The translations under genes were made by a program, and so were the position numbers. From Hypoxylon rubiginosum (Eukaryota > Ascomycota > Sordariomycetes > Xylariales > Hypoxylaceae): 64,000 nucleotides of DNA. Below the pieces are notes generated by a model. That model saw only the letters and a list, made by a program, of their open reading frames with translations, ran no database searches and was not told the DNA's origin. Every line of letters starts with the position of its first letter. The first letter of the stretch is position 1. The stretch lies in contig CADCXA010000029.1 in the NCBI GenBank assembly GCA_902806565.1, positions 1 to 64,000 of the forward strand, given 5' to 3'. Positions 1 to 16,100 of the stretch are shown here, one piece after another.

Positions 1-3000
1 CCTTATAAAAATTTAAATTATTAAATTTTATACTACCTTATTTTAATTTTTATTATTAATAAAATCTAGTAATTTTATTAAAATATTAAAATAAATAACT
101 AGGAAAACTAGTTTTTAATATATAAATATTTTTAACTTAATAATATAGTTTATAATATAATAAAATAAAACGAAAGTTTATATTTTTATAAAAATTATAA
201 TAAAGTTATAATTATAATATAAGGTAATTATTATAACCTTATTTTATTATATATAATATAAGAAATAACGTTAAATTTATAATATATTATTATTATTAAT
301 ATATATTTATTTAATTAGTGGTTAAAGTTATTTAAAATGATATTATTTTATTATATAACGATTTTTTCTTACTTTTACTTTTATTTTAACATATTTATAA
401 TATATAATATTATATTTATATTTTTATAAAATAGTTACTATATATTATATTTACTGTTTTTATTTAACTGTAAGATAATCCAGATTTATTCTTAATATTT
501 TTTTAATTATAAACGGTTATTTATTTTATTTTAAGTTATTAATTTAAAAATATCATGGTTAAAATCTTTTTAAAAATACTTGTTAATTTAAGTTAAAAAC
601 TGTTATATTTTTTTAAGTTTATTAACTATAATATTTATAATTAGATTTTTAATTTTTATATTATTAAAAAACTATAAAAAACTATATAAATAAAAAATAC
701 TTTAACTATTTATTTTAATAATATTAAAATATTAATACACTAAACTAAATATATTATTTATAATATTAATATAAATGATTTTTTAAAAGAATATTTTTAT
801 ATGGTTATAAAATTAATAAATAGTTAATATAAAATCTTGGTTTATTTTTTTTAATATAAATAAGCACTTTTTTAATAAATATTTATCTAATTATTATTAA
901 ATTTATTATAAATAATATAAGTTATAAAATTATTTATTTATTTTAATATAAATAAATAATAATAAATTATTTAAGTTTATTATAAATTAAATTACAAGTA
1001 AACTATATTAAAATATTAAACTTTTTATTATATTATATTAATAAACCTTTTTTTTATTAAAAAGTGGTTATTAATAACTAAATATAATAATCTTTTTTAA
1101 TAATTTTAATATATTTAAGTTATTAATTAATTTATATTCTTATAACTTTTAATTAACTTGTAATAGTTTTTTATAAATAATAAATTTAAATAAAATTTAA
1201 ATTTAATAAAAGGAGGATTTTTTTATTTAAATTTAACTAATTTTTTTATTATTATTTTTTATAATTTAGTTAAATATAAAAAAAAAAAAAAAAATAAATT
1301 ATAATAATATTATTATATTAATATAGTTTAATAAAAGCTTATATTTTTAAACTAAAACTTTATTTTAAGGTATTATTTTTATTAAGTTATTATTTTTTGT
1401 TTAATATTATTAAACCTTTTTATTTATAAAAGAAAATCTTAATAAATATCTTTATATAAAAATAAGGGTTTTATATAGTTATAAATTAATCTTTTAAATA
1501 TATTTATAAATATAACTAACTTTTTATAATTTATTATTTTATTATTTTAAAGTTAAGGTTATTATTTAACTTTTTTATAACTGGTAATATTTTTATTATA
1601 TAAAAAGATTTTTAAATAAAAAACGTTTTTTTAATATTATTAACTTGGTTATTATTAAGTAAAAAGAAGTTAAATAAGTTAACTATTATAAATAGTTTAG
1701 ATTTTTACCTTATATTAGTAAAAATATTTATAAATAATTTATTAGTAAAAAGTTTATTAAAAAAAAAAATGTTATTTATTATAATTCTTTTTTTATTTTA
1801 AATTATTTATATTTAATTATTCTTATTAATATTATTATTATTTAGAAACTTTTTTATAAAATATAGGTTTTTAGTTATTTTATTAAATTTATTAGGTTTA
1901 TTTATTATTATTTTATTTTTAACTTATTTATTTTTATTTTTATTAATATTAAATATAAATAACTAATTGTTTTATAAAAATATATATTTAAATTATTTTA
2001 TAGCCTTTTATATTAAGTTTAATATATATGTTATATATTATAATATTTTAATAAATATAATCTTATTTAAATTTTTTTATATATTTTAAAAGTTATTATT
2101 TATATTAATATTAAAATATAAATAATTATTTTCTATTAACCATTATAACGTTATTATTATAATAGATTTTTAAAAGCTTAAATATAATAATAGATTTTTT
2201 ATTTTTAACTAATTAAAACTATATTATAAAATATAAACATTATTTATAATATTTTTTAAACTTTTAAATAAAATTTTTACTATAATTACTATATTATTTA
2301 TAAGAACTATTATATAGCTTATAATTTTATAATAAAAAATATTAAAAGATTATTTAATTTTTAGGTTTAAAAATAACTTAATAATCATAGTAAAAATTAA
2401 TATAACGGTTAAAAATCTTTTTTTTAATAGCTATAAAATCTTAATAATAAAAGAAAATAAATATATATAAAATTCTTAAAATATTATTAAATAATAGGTA
2501 GTTAGGATTCTTTTATATTTAATATTAATAATATATTTCCTGTATATAATTATTTATATTCCTTATTAATATAAAAAATAATTTATATAGTTAAATTAAT
2601 ATAAATATTAAATAAGATTAAAAAAAAATAATTCTTTAAAACAAATTAAAAATTACAATAAAAACAAATCCTATATATAAGTTATTAATTTATTTAGTAA
2701 ACATTATATAAAATAAAAACGGTATTAGTTTATAAGTAGTTTATTAAAATTATAAGCGTTAAATAAAAAATTATAAATATAAAATATCTTATCCTTAAAA
2801 TTTATTAACTTTAAAAATAATTATTAAATAAAAACATTTATTTTTTTATTAAATTTATAATTTATAGTTATTAAAAAATTATTAATATATTTTTAATATT
2901 AATTAAATCTTTTTATATTTTATTTTAATCCGTTTAATAAATTTATTATATATTAAATAAAAGATATAGTTAAATTATTTTAAAAAGTAAAATATATATT

Positions 3001-3710
3001 TAAAAAAAAAAAACTAAAAAATTAAAATATAATAAAAACTAAAAAAGTTATATTATTTTTATAAATAAAAGGGTTATGTTTATATGTTTATATAAATGGT
3101 TTATAAAAAAAAAAACTAATGTTAATATAATAAATAATAATAAGAAAAGTAATAATAAAAAAGAAAAATCTTAATAATAACTTAATAACTTTTAATTAAA
3201 TAAATAAGTTTTAATTAATAAATAACATTAAATATAAAATATATAAAGGGTTTTTAAATAAAATGTTATAAAAAGAAAAGTAGATTTTCTAGATATATAA
3301 TTTAATATAAAAAGTGCTATATATTATAATAAAAATAATTATATTATTAATTTATAAAAATTATTATATATTTTTATATTTATTAAAAATATTATTATGT
3401 TAAATATTTTCTTAGTAACTTATTATCTTTATTTATTTTAACTTTTATCTTTTTTTATAATTTATATTATTCCTTTTTTCCCCTTTTTTATTTTTTTTAT
3501 TAAATTTAAGAAATATATTTTTTTTATTATTTTTTACTAGCTTTTAAAAATAACTACTTTTTTTATCACATTATATTATTATTTATTAATGTAAATAAAA
3601 CGTTTAAACTTTATTTATATATAAAACTAATAATTTTAATATTATTAGTTTATATAAATATTAAAAGTTTATAAATAAAAAATAATTTAATAATATTAAT
3701 TTATTAAAAA

Positions 3711-4026
3711 TCGCCAGGTTATTTATATAATGATGTTAAAATTATTTACTTTTATATATTATATTATTAAAAGTGTTATTGGTTTATTATTTAAAGATAT
3801 TAAATTAATATTTTTTTATATTTTAACGCGGATTTTATAAACTTTTTTTTAATATTTTAAAACTAAAAATAATTATAATTTTTAAATAATTTTAACTTTT
3901 TTTATTAGTCGCTAAACTATTTATATAATAGTGTTAAAAAACTATTTACCTTTATATTTTATATTATTAAAAATTAAATTTCTAAGAATATTAAATTAAT
4001 ATTTTCTTTTATTTTAATATAAATTT
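3711..4026. repeat. degenerate direct repeat inside AT block
   Basis: Two related copies lie about 198 bp apart, at 3711-3835 and 3909-4026. Each begins with a TCGCC/TCGCT block, continues with TTATATAAT, a GTTAAAA segment, TTTATATTATATTATTAAAA, then AGATATTAAATTAATATT or AGAATATTAAATTAATATT, and ends in TTTTAA(C/T). The order of blocks is preserved, so this is more than chance AT similarity. The 3711 copy retains CG dinucleotides (TCGCC, AACGCGG) that are mostly TA-like in the second copy, as expected after RIP. The parent element is not recognisable. Confidence 0.5.
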
Positions 4027-7000
4027 AATATAGTTAATTATTAATTAACCTAATAAAAAAAACTAAAAAAAAAATACTAACTTTTAAATAAAAATCGTTT
4101 TATAAAAAAAAATAAGTATATACGTAATAAAATAATATAAAAAACCTATATTAAAACCTTATAAAATTTAAGTTTAATTATTTAATAAAATTAATTATAA
4201 AAAAGAAAATAATAAATAACATTATATTATAAAATAAATATATTTATAGAAATATTAAACTTAATAAATAATAACAACTATAAAAAACTATAAATAAATA
4301 AATATTTAAATATAAAAAAACCATCTTTTTATTATTCTTAATCTTAAAACTTAAATATAAACATTATAAACATTATTAATTTAACATATTTAATATAAAC
4401 CTTATAAAATAATATTTTATAATTATAACTTTTTTTTTTATTTTAAGTTATAGTTTTTATATTAATTTAATCCGTTTATTTTTTTTTATTATAACAATAT
4501 TATTATAAATTAAAAAAATACTTATTTATTATTATTAAAACTATTAATTTATTAATTAAAATAATATTATTCTTTTATTTTTTATTTAAATTTATATAAA
4601 ATTAAATTTTACTCTTTTAAAATAAGGAATTTCTTAATATTTTTATAATTTAAAATTTATAATCATTATTTATTTTTACTTTTTAACATATAAATATTAA
4701 AATAATAGAAAAACTATTATAACTATTAATAATATTAGTTTTTAAAATATTTAAATAATTAATAACTTAAAAAAATTAATATAAAATATTATTATAATTA
4801 ATAATTTAAGTTTTATTTAACAGTAAATTATAAAAATTAATTTTATTATTATAATTTTATAAATATTTTAATAAAAAACTAACTAATTTATATAAATGTT
4901 AATTAAATATAACTTATTTAAAATTTTTAAAACTTATAATAAAAAGTTTTATTTTATGTAAATTTATAAGATTTATATACCATTTATTTAATAATTAAAA
5001 TATAATGTTTTATAATATTAACTTATTACTTAACTATAAAATATTTATAAAATTATAGATATATTTTTATAAAAAAAAGTTATAAAGTAATAATCTTTTA
5101 AAAAAAAGATTTTATATATTTTATATGTTTATTTTATTTAATAAAAATACCTAATTAAAATTCTTATAATATTATAAAAATAACCATATAAGTTTAAACC
5201 TTAGTTAAATATATAATTATATTGGTAAAGTTATAAACTAATTAAAAAATAAATATATAATTAAAATAAAATATATATTAAACACTTTAAAAAAAATGTT
5301 ACTTATATTTATTATTATTTTTTAAGTTTTATATCTTAATATATAAAAATCTATAAAATTAATATCTATAACATCACTTTAATTTATATTTAAATTAAAA
5401 TTAAAACATATAAAAAAATAAAAAATATATAAAAATAATAGTAACGGTATAATTATAAATAAAAATACCAATAAAACACTTTTAATTTTTAAAAAAGCGG
5501 TTATAAAATCTATTATTAATATAACCTTTTATTTAATATTAACTATTATAACTAAAAATATTAATACCATTTAATCAAACCAGCCACCATTTAAAAATAA
5601 TTTTTTTATATTTTTTATAAAACCAGCTTCTTTTACCAGTAAAAAAATTAATATAATAAAATATATATAATTTTTACATTTAAAATTAAACTTTAATATA
5701 TTAAATAAGTTTTTAATTTTATAAATTATAATAAATATAAGTTTTAATAAAACTAACTTATATTAATAAGATTTTATTTTAACATTTTTATTATTATTTA
5801 TTTTATATTTTATATATAACTTTATTTAGAAAATTTCTAAAAATAAAAAACCTGTTTAAAAACAATAAAAAACTACTTAAAAATAAACAAGCCAGTTTTT
5901 TAATATTATTAAAACTATAATAATAATAATTTTAAATATTAATAAAAAAAATATAAACTTATTTATATTTAAATATTTTTAAAATATAATTTATATGATT
6001 TTATATATTTTTTTAAAGGATAATAAAACAGTTATAATTTATTAATAATAAATTAAACTAAATTTTTTTTTAGTATTTAAATTAATTTTATTACTTATTA
6101 AATTATGTTTTTATTTAAAAAAAATAAATTTTATAATAAAATAAAAACTTTCATTTAGTTTTTTTTTACTTTACTTTTTATTTTTATTTATAATAGTAAG
6201 TAAATTCTAAATTTTTAAATAAAAAGTTAATATAAAAAAACTATAATATTAATTATAATAAAATATATATTTAATGGTTTTATTATTATAATAACAATTA
6301 ATATAAACACCTTAAAAATTATATTTTATAGTTTATAATGTAACTATATAAAAATCTTAAAACCTTTTTCTTTTTATATAGTTTTAATATTTAAATTAAT
6401 ATAATTTATATAACTTTAATATTTAAAGTAAAATTATATTAATATTTATTTATAATAAATTTTTAAAACTTTTTTTTAAGTTAATATATTTTAAATTAAA
6501 ATATAATAAATTTTATATAAGTAAATTAATTAAAGATTATATAATAAAACTTTTTAATAAAAATATAAATTTATATATATTAAAAAAGATATTATTTTAA
6601 TAAATTTTTTAAATTATATTAAATATAATTAATATTTTTTATAATAAAATTATTATTTACTTTAACGTAGATAATATAAATAATATAAATTAAATAAAGG
6701 ATAATATTAAATTTAATAAGATTAAAATAACTAATTAAATAATTTCTTAAATAATTAAAATAAATAAATAAAAATTAAAATTTATATTAAAAAATAATAA
6801 ATATATAATAATATAAATCTTATTATAATTATAATAAGCTATGTTATATTATAACTTAAACTTATTTTATTTAGTTTTTATTTTTTTATAAACCTTATTA
6901 ATTATAAATAAAACCATTATATACTTAATTTTTATAATAACTAAATATATAATAAACCTTTTAAAATCTAAGAACTTAATTACCTTAATATTAAACTTTA

Positions 7001-10000
7001 AAGGTATATTTTAAAATAATACCTAAAAAATAAATATATTATTAAATAAATTTTTATAATAATTTTCTTTAAATAAAAACTAAATTTTATAATTTTATTA
7101 TAAATAAAATTATATAAATATATTAAATATAAAAACCATATAAATATAAAAATAAAAATAAAAATATAAATAAAATAATATAAAGTTAAAAAAAAATAAA
7201 AGGTTAAAAATTAAATATTTATAAAATAAATAAATGATTATTAAAGTATTATAAAAATTATAAAATTAAAGGATATATTAAATATATAATAACCATTTTT
7301 ATAATAATAATATTTTTTAAAATAAAAATTAATAGGTTTTTTTTACTAGGTATAATAAAAAGATATAAATAATTAAATATATATTTAAACCTATATTTTA
7401 TATATTAATTTTCTTTTTTTTTTTTTATATATATAAGTAATTTACATGTTATTATTTTTTATTAAATAAATATAATAAATATAAAAGTAATTAATAATTA
7501 CTTATTATATAATAACTTATTATTTATATAAATATTTAAAAATATTAAAACATATAATAATTTTTATAAATAACATCCCTTTTTATAACTAAGTTTTTTT
7601 TTATAATTAAAAAAATAATTAAAATTAAAATTAAAATAATATTTAATATAAAATAAGTTTAAATAAGTTAAAATAATATATAAAATATATTAATATTAAA
7701 AACATATATAATATATTTTTAAAGTTATTTTATTTTAAGTAAATATTAATATTATTTAATTTATTTATTTTAAACTAAGTGATAAATATATTTACTTTAT
7801 TATATAACTTTTCTATTTAATAAAAATAATTTAAGTTATAAATTATATAACTTTTTTATATTTTTACGTTTATATTAATCTTTTATATATAATCTTTAAA
7901 TAAAAAAAAGCTAAATCTTTATATTTTATAATTATATTATATTTTTAGTTTAAAATACTTTTTTTAATTATTAAAAATTAATATTATAAGTATTATATTT
8001 AATTTATTTATATATATTATATTTTATTATATTTTAAAATATAATAAAACATTTTATAAATATATAAAAAATATTATAGTTTCCTTTTTTTTTAACAGTT
8101 ATATTTATTATAAAAAATAAACTATTTTATTTTTTTTTAAGTTTTTTAAATTTTTTGTTAAATTATATAAGTTATTTCTTATTAATATTTAAATACTATT
8201 TAATAAGTAATAATAGTTTAAAAATATAAAATTATATAAATAATAAAAACATTAGTTAATAATTATATTAACTATAATAATAATATAATTAATAAATTAT
8301 AAATTAAAATTAAGTTATTATTAAGATCTTAATTTATACTATTAAAATAAAAATATAAGTTTATTAATAACTTTATTATTTAAATAAAGTTATTAACCTA
8401 CTAATAATAAAAAAAATAATAATAAAAAAAAAATATCTTTTAATATTTATAGTTTAATATTTTATTAATTTCTTAACTATTTTTTTTATCCTATAATTAG
8501 TATTATAATATATATTTAAATATTAAAATATAATAAATAAAAAATATATTATAATAATTTTATTAAATATATAATATAATATTAAAGCCCTAGTAATTTA
8601 ATATATATTATTTTAAAAAAAAGCCGATAACATGGTTTTATATATTTAAATCTTTATTTATATAAAAGGTAATAAGTAATAAATAAAAGTTTAAAAAAAT
8701 AAGATTTAAATAGTAAAATATAATATATATATACGTAAAAATTTATTTTTAAATATATTATTAATATTTTATTTTTACTTTTTAATATTATAATTATTTA
8801 TTTAATAAAATATTCTTTTAGTTTTATATAATAAATATTAGCTAATAAATAAAAAATATAACATATAAATAATAAAAAAAAAAAAATAAATATATATATT
8901 TTTAAACTTTAAATCTATTAAAAAATAATAATAAAAAATAAAATAAAAAAAAAGGATAATATATTAACTTTCACTGGTTATAACTTATAATATATCCTTA
9001 TATTAAAAAAATATTTTTAAGTAAGTAATATTATAAATATTATTATTTTTTTAAAACTAATAAGATTAAAAAAATATTTAAATAAATAAAAAATACTTTT
9101 TATTATAAAATAATAATAAATTAATTAAAAAACTATATTTAAATAAAAAAAGAAACTTTAGTTATTATATTATTTATTATTAAATAAAAATATAAAAATA
9201 AAAAACAATTATTATAAAATGTTTTAAATTATAATATTATAATGAAAAAATATTATAAAAACTTATTAATATAAAAAAGAAAAACCTTTTTAAAAAAAAA
9301 AGATATATTTTTTTAAATAATATATGTTTTACTAAATATAAAATACTTTAATATTTTTTTTTTATTAATTTAAATAAACTTATTTAATTTATTACTTCTT
9401 AAATATTTTATTTTTTAATAATATATAACTAGTTAAATATATATTTTATTATATTATAATTTTAGAAAATTTATTTATTTGTTAAGTAACTATCTTGAAA
9501 TACCAGTTAATAATATTTTAATTATATATTAATATCACTTTTACTTTTAAAAAAAAAAATTTATATTAAAATCTTTTTTTAATATATTATTAACTGAATA
9601 TATTAATATATTTTATATAAAAACCTTTTAAAACTTTACCAGTTATTTAAATTATTTTATTAAGTTATAAATTTAAACCTTATAAATTAATATATTAAAA
9701 TTTCCTTTATATTTTATATAAAACGTAATTTTAAAAAATATTATTATATTTAACTATTAAACTATATTTATTATATATATTATAAAGTTTTATACTTATA
9801 TTTTTTTATTAGTAACTAAATTTTAAAAAGTGTAAAATATAATTAATATTAAAAATAAATACTACCAGCTAACCATTATTAATTTTATATTAAATATAAA
9901 ATTAAAAATAAATATTATATATTTAAAAACTTTTTTATTATAAAACTTTAAAATATATATTAAATTTACTTTTATATATTAATATAAAATAATTAAATTA

Positions 10001-12876
10001 TATTTTATAAGTTTTATAATAATATATATTTAATATCACTAAAGTTATAAAAACTTATAATATAAATATAAAAAAAGTTAAATAATTTATTTTATATAAT
10101 ATAATAATATATTAAAATACTTTTTCTTTATATTATATATAAAAAATATAATTATAATAAAAATATATTATTTATTATTTTTTTTACTTTGTTTTATACG
10201 TAAAAATATATTAGGTTTAAAAAAAAATTTATATTGTTATTTATTTTAATAAACATATAATTAAACTAAATTTTCTTATAAAAAAAAATTTATTAAAAAA
10301 ACCTAAAAATTAATATTTATATATAAAATTAAACTAAGTTATTAACAATCTAAAAATTATATAACTTAAATAATTATTATAAAAAATAACATTTAAAATT
10401 AATACTTATTTAAATATATAATTTAATTTAAACTTAAAATAAACTAAATGTTTTATAAAAATAAAATATTATATAAAAAAGTATTTATAATAAAAAACTA
10501 ACATATAAAAAACAATTAATTTTAATATTTCATTATTTAATAATATAATATAAAAAAGTATTTATAATATCTTATTATTTAATATTAAAATTTTTACTTT
10601 TACCTAGCCTTTTTTCTTTTATAAAAGTTCCCTTTTATAATTATTTAAGTTATTATTTATATATATTAAATTTAACATTTAACTATCTTTTAATTAAAAA
10701 ATCTTTTTTTATATTTAAATAATAATAATAATAAATAAAAACTTAATATTTCCTTATAATATTTTATATATATTTAAGGTTTTTTTCTCCTTTTATTTAA
10801 GTATTTTTACAAGCTATATAAAAAAACAATTATAAAAATTTAATAATAAAAGTTTATAATATTATTATAATATTTAATATATAAAAAAATTCTACTTTTT
10901 TAAAAAAGCTTTAATATTATATAATTTAGGTTTTATAGGCGCCTTAATTTACTTTAAAATACTATGTTTCCTTTTTATTTAAAATACTGAACTTTTATTA
11001 ATAAAAAATAAAAATAGCTACTAAAAAAATAACTGATAATTTAATTTATTTTTAACCATTAAAAATGTTAATAATTATAATATTATATTTATAAAAGTTT
11101 AAATTAAAATAAAAACCTAATTTATTAATTTATTAATTTTATAAAATAACAGGTTAAATTATATATTTAAATATAAAAACTAAGATATTAAAACTATAAT
11201 TATTTTAAATTTTTTATTTTTAAAAACTTAATTATAAAATAATAAACCAGTAGTATTTAATATTAAAACTTTTTATAAAAATCTATAGTTAGTTATTTAA
11301 TAGTTAAATATTTATAAAAGTAACGTTAAACTTTTAAAAAAAATTAAATTAAAAACTATATTACTAAATTAAATAATAGTAAAAGTAATTTTTTTTAATA
11401 TAATCTTTTTTTATTTAACCTATTAAAAAATGTTTAAAATATATATATATAACTTTAAATATTATTTTAAATCCACTAAATAAAACATTTTAATATAATA
11501 AATATAAAAACTTAAAATCTTATTATTTTTCTTTTATTATAATATAAAAAATCGTATATTTATATTATTTATAATAAAGTTAAATATAATAATATTAAAT
11601 TTAACCTTAAAATTTAAAAATATATTAAATTAATTATTTAATTTTTTTATTAAATTTAAATATATTATTAAAAATATAATAAATTAATTTTTTATTATTT
11701 AAAAAAAATAAATAAATTTATTACCACCGTTTTTATATTTTAAAGCTATAATAAAATATATAATTTAACTATTAACCTTTTTTTCTTAACGTTTTTTATA
11801 GTTAATAATATTAGAAAATATACCTTAGAAAATATTATAAAAAGTATTAAATATTAAAATAAAAATTTTTTTAGTTTTAATTTATTTTAATAATTTTAAC
11901 CTAGAAATAATATTATTAAAAATAAAAATATCATTAAGCTTTATAATTATACTTTAAATATAACCTATTATTAATTAAAAGATTTTTTTTTTAAATATAA
12001 ATTTTATAAAAAACTTTTAAATTACCTTTTTTATATTTACCTTTTTATTTTTATATGGTTTTAGTTTTATTTTTAATTTTATATTATTATAAATAAAAAA
12101 CTTTTTAATTTTTTTATTATTAAACTTTTTAAGCTTTTTATTATTATCTTTTTATAACTTTATTATTTTATTACTTTTTAAGTTTAATTATTTTATGTTA
12201 TTATAAAACCTTTTTTTATTAATAAACTTAAAATGTTTTAAAAATAAAGTCTAATAGTATATATTTTTTATATTTTTAAATTTAATAGTTTTAATTTTAA
12301 CGAGTTCCTTTTTTTTAAAAAGTAAGTAATTTATTTATTTTTTAATAATATTAATAATAATAAAAACTATAATTAAAGTTTTTTTAATATTAATATTAAA
12401 ATATTTATTAATAAAATAAATATTATTCTTTTTTAGTTTATTAATATAAAAATCCTTTTTAGTTACTAACTTTATATACTATTAATAAAAAGCCACCTTT
12501 TTAACAATTAAATTATTAATTATATTATTAAACAATAAATTAAATTATATATTATCTTTTAAATTAATTAATAAATATATAAAATCCATATTTTAGTTTA
12601 GTTTTTTTTTATTTATTTATATAAAAAATAAAAATAGTTATTTAAATAAAAAACCTATTAATATAAAACTAATTTAAAAAACTGTTTATAAAAAAATACT
12701 ATAATTAAATATATTTAAAAATAAAGTTATTAATTTAGTTAATTAAATTAATATTAACTATTATAATATAATTTACACTTATTAATATTAATTAATACTT
12801 AATATAAAACTTTTATTTTATATAATAAATTATTTATATTTTAAATAACTTCTTTAATTTTAAAAATTAAAATATT

Positions 12877-13170
12877 TTAATTAATTTATTAAACTAAAAT
12901 CTTTTTATAAAAAATAAGTTAATTTTATTTATTAAACTATATAATCTTTTAATAAAAGTTAAATTAATCTTCTTAGATATTTTTATAAAAAAGAGATTAA
13001 CTTTATTTAATAAACTATATAATTTATTAATAAAAAATAAATTAATTTTTTTTAAATTAATTTCATTTAATAAACTTTATAATTTTTTAATAAAAACCAA
13101 ATTAATTACCTTTTATATTTTTATAAAAATAAAATTAATTTTATTTATTAAATTATATAATTAATTATAA
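12877..13170. repeat. degenerate tandem repeat, ~60-80 bp units
   Basis: About four or five imperfect units follow one another. Each contains a TTTATTTAATAAACTATATAA-like block (variants at about 12923, 13006, 13066 and 13140), then TTTTTAATAAAA and AAATTAATTTT, sometimes with TATTTTTATAAAAA between. Unit length varies between roughly 60 and 80 bp. This looks like a mutated minisatellite, or the tandem terminal part of an element, preserved inside the AT-rich block. Confidence 0.45.
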
Positions 13171-16100
13171 AATAGAAATTTTATTTATTTTAAAAAAGTT
13201 ACAATTTAAGAAAACTTTATAATAAATAAAAAAAACTATTTTTATAGTTATAATAAAAATAAAATATATATTTATACTTTTTTAAATACTAAAATTTAAA
13301 TATACTGTAAAAACCATTAATAATTATATTTTAAATTAAAAATATAATTTTAAATAAAATAAACTATATATTTTACTAGTAATTAAAAATATAATAAAAA
13401 ATTTATTATAAAAATCTTTAAACTTTTAAAAAACTATATATAATAGTTTACTTCTAGAAATAATATATAAAATAATAAGAAAAATATTAACCAGTTTTTA
13501 TATTACTAATAAAAAATATATTTAAAAAATATTAAAACATTGTTAAAATATTTTAAAATAATCTATAAAAATTAAAACTAATTAATATATATTATAAAAT
13601 TTAATAAAAATAAAATAATATAAGAAATTAATAATATAATTAAATAATAAAACTTATATAAAAATTATTAGTAACTTGGAAAAATATAAATAACTAAAAA
13701 TATAATTATACTTAAATATAAAAAAAAAAAAAACCTAAAATAAGAAATTAAAATAATTAATTACTAATAAAAAAATAATTATAATAAAAAGTAAAAACTA
13801 AATAATTAAACTTTTATATTATTTATATAATATATAAATAAATATTAATATTAAAATATATAACGTATAAAATTAATATTTTTATTTATAAACATTTATT
13901 TAAATATTATTTAAACGAATTTATAATTAAAATAATTAGTTTTATATAAATTAAAGTTTTTTATTAATATAAATATTAATTATATTATTTTTAAAATTAA
14001 TATAATATATATTATTTATAATCGGTTAAATAAACTATAAAAACGTAGTTAATATAAAAGTTATAATATAAATTTTTTTTATAATTAAAATTTATTTAAA
14101 GGTAAAACTTTAAAAAGTAAATTTAAAATAAATATTATATATTTTTTTATAATATTTTAAGTAAATAACTTTATAAAAAGAAGTAAAATTAAAATATAAT
14201 AATTATATATTTAAATAAAAAAATATTAGTTTTTTTATACCTAGTAAGCTTTTATTTTATTTTATTTAAAAATATATATAACTTATAATCTTTATTATTA
14301 ATATATTTTACTTAAAGTTAAATATGTTTTTATTTTAAACTTTTATTATAAATATTAAATAAGTTAAATTGTTTTTTTTAATTCTTTTTAAAATATATAA
14401 AACTATTAATCTTTTTTTTAAATTAATATAAATAACAATATGTTATATAACTAATATATATTTATATATTTTTATATAATTTTTTACTTTAAGTTTTATT
14501 TAAAAAATAAAGCTAGTTAATTTTTTTATATATATTATAATTAATATTAAAATTAATTTTAAAGTTAAAACTAAAATTATAACTAGGATTAAAATTAAAA
14601 CTAAAATTAATATTAAAATAAATGTTATTATATATTAATAAGTAAAATTTAATTAATATTTTATTATAATAATATTAACTTATAAAATTATATTAAAAAC
14701 TATTATTATTATAATAATAATTAACGTATATATTATTTAATATATTAATATTTTGTTTTAATATTATAAACTTAATTACACATTTTTATTATAAGTTATA
14801 ATTATTTATATATTATTTATAATGTTAACTCTTAGTATATAAATAGCTATAAATTTAAATATATAATATTAAAAGGTTTTTTAATTATATTAATATAATT
14901 TTTATTACTTAAATTTTAATATATAATTATTTTATTAACTAATAATAAAAAAAGGTTTAAATTAATTACCTTAACATTTATTTTCTTATAGTTTATAATA
15001 AAAAAAAAGATTTAATAAATTAATTATAATATTATATTTTAAATAAATAAAAAAAATATATATATATAAATAATATAAATTATATTTTATATTTTTTTAT
15101 AAGTTATATACCACCTAATTAATTATATTAATATTTAATTATAAATAGTTAATTTATATATTAATAAAGGGTTTATTATTTTTTTTTAAAAAAAAATTAA
15201 ATTATATATCTTAAAATATATTTTATACTAAATTATTATATATTATTTTAATTGTTAAATATATAATTTAACGTTATTTATATATATAAATAACTTATAA
15301 TAATTTCGTTGTTATTTATTTACTTAAACCAAGTTATTTATATTATTAAATATATATATATATACGTATTAAATAAATTATATTAATCTTTTTAAATTAT
15401 ATTAAAAACTAAAAAAAAATATTAATTACATTTATATTATATAAAATAATAAACTATATTTATAAATAATTAACAACTTTATTTTTAAATATTATATTAA
15501 CTTAAAACTAATATAATAAAATAATATAATAATATATCTTATAAATTATATTAATTTTTATAATATTAATATTTAATTTTTAATATATATAAAGTTATAT
15601 ATATTTTAATTTTATATAAACTTTTTAAATAAATATATTTTTATATTAATTTTTAGGATAATATATTTTTTACTAATAATAACCATTAAAAAATATTATA
15701 TATTTTAACTTATAAAAAATATTTTTTGCTTTATTTATTTAAACATTCTTATTTATATAATTATATAAAATAAACATTTTTTACTTATTTTAAAAAGCTA
15801 TTAATAGTTTCTTTTAATTTTTTTATATTAATAATTAAAAATATCTTTATTTAATTTATTAAAATAATATATTATATTATTAAGTTAAATAATAATAAAA
15901 TAAGGATTTATTTAAAAAAACTTATTTTTTTAAAAAAAAAACAATCTAATAATTTTAAATAATTTAAACTAACGCTTTTTTAACACCGGAAAATAATAAT
16001 TTTACCATTTTATTTATAATAACTAAAAATATAATCCTTAAAATAATTTTTATTAAATATTTTATAATAATTTTTATAATAACTAATATTATAATATTTA

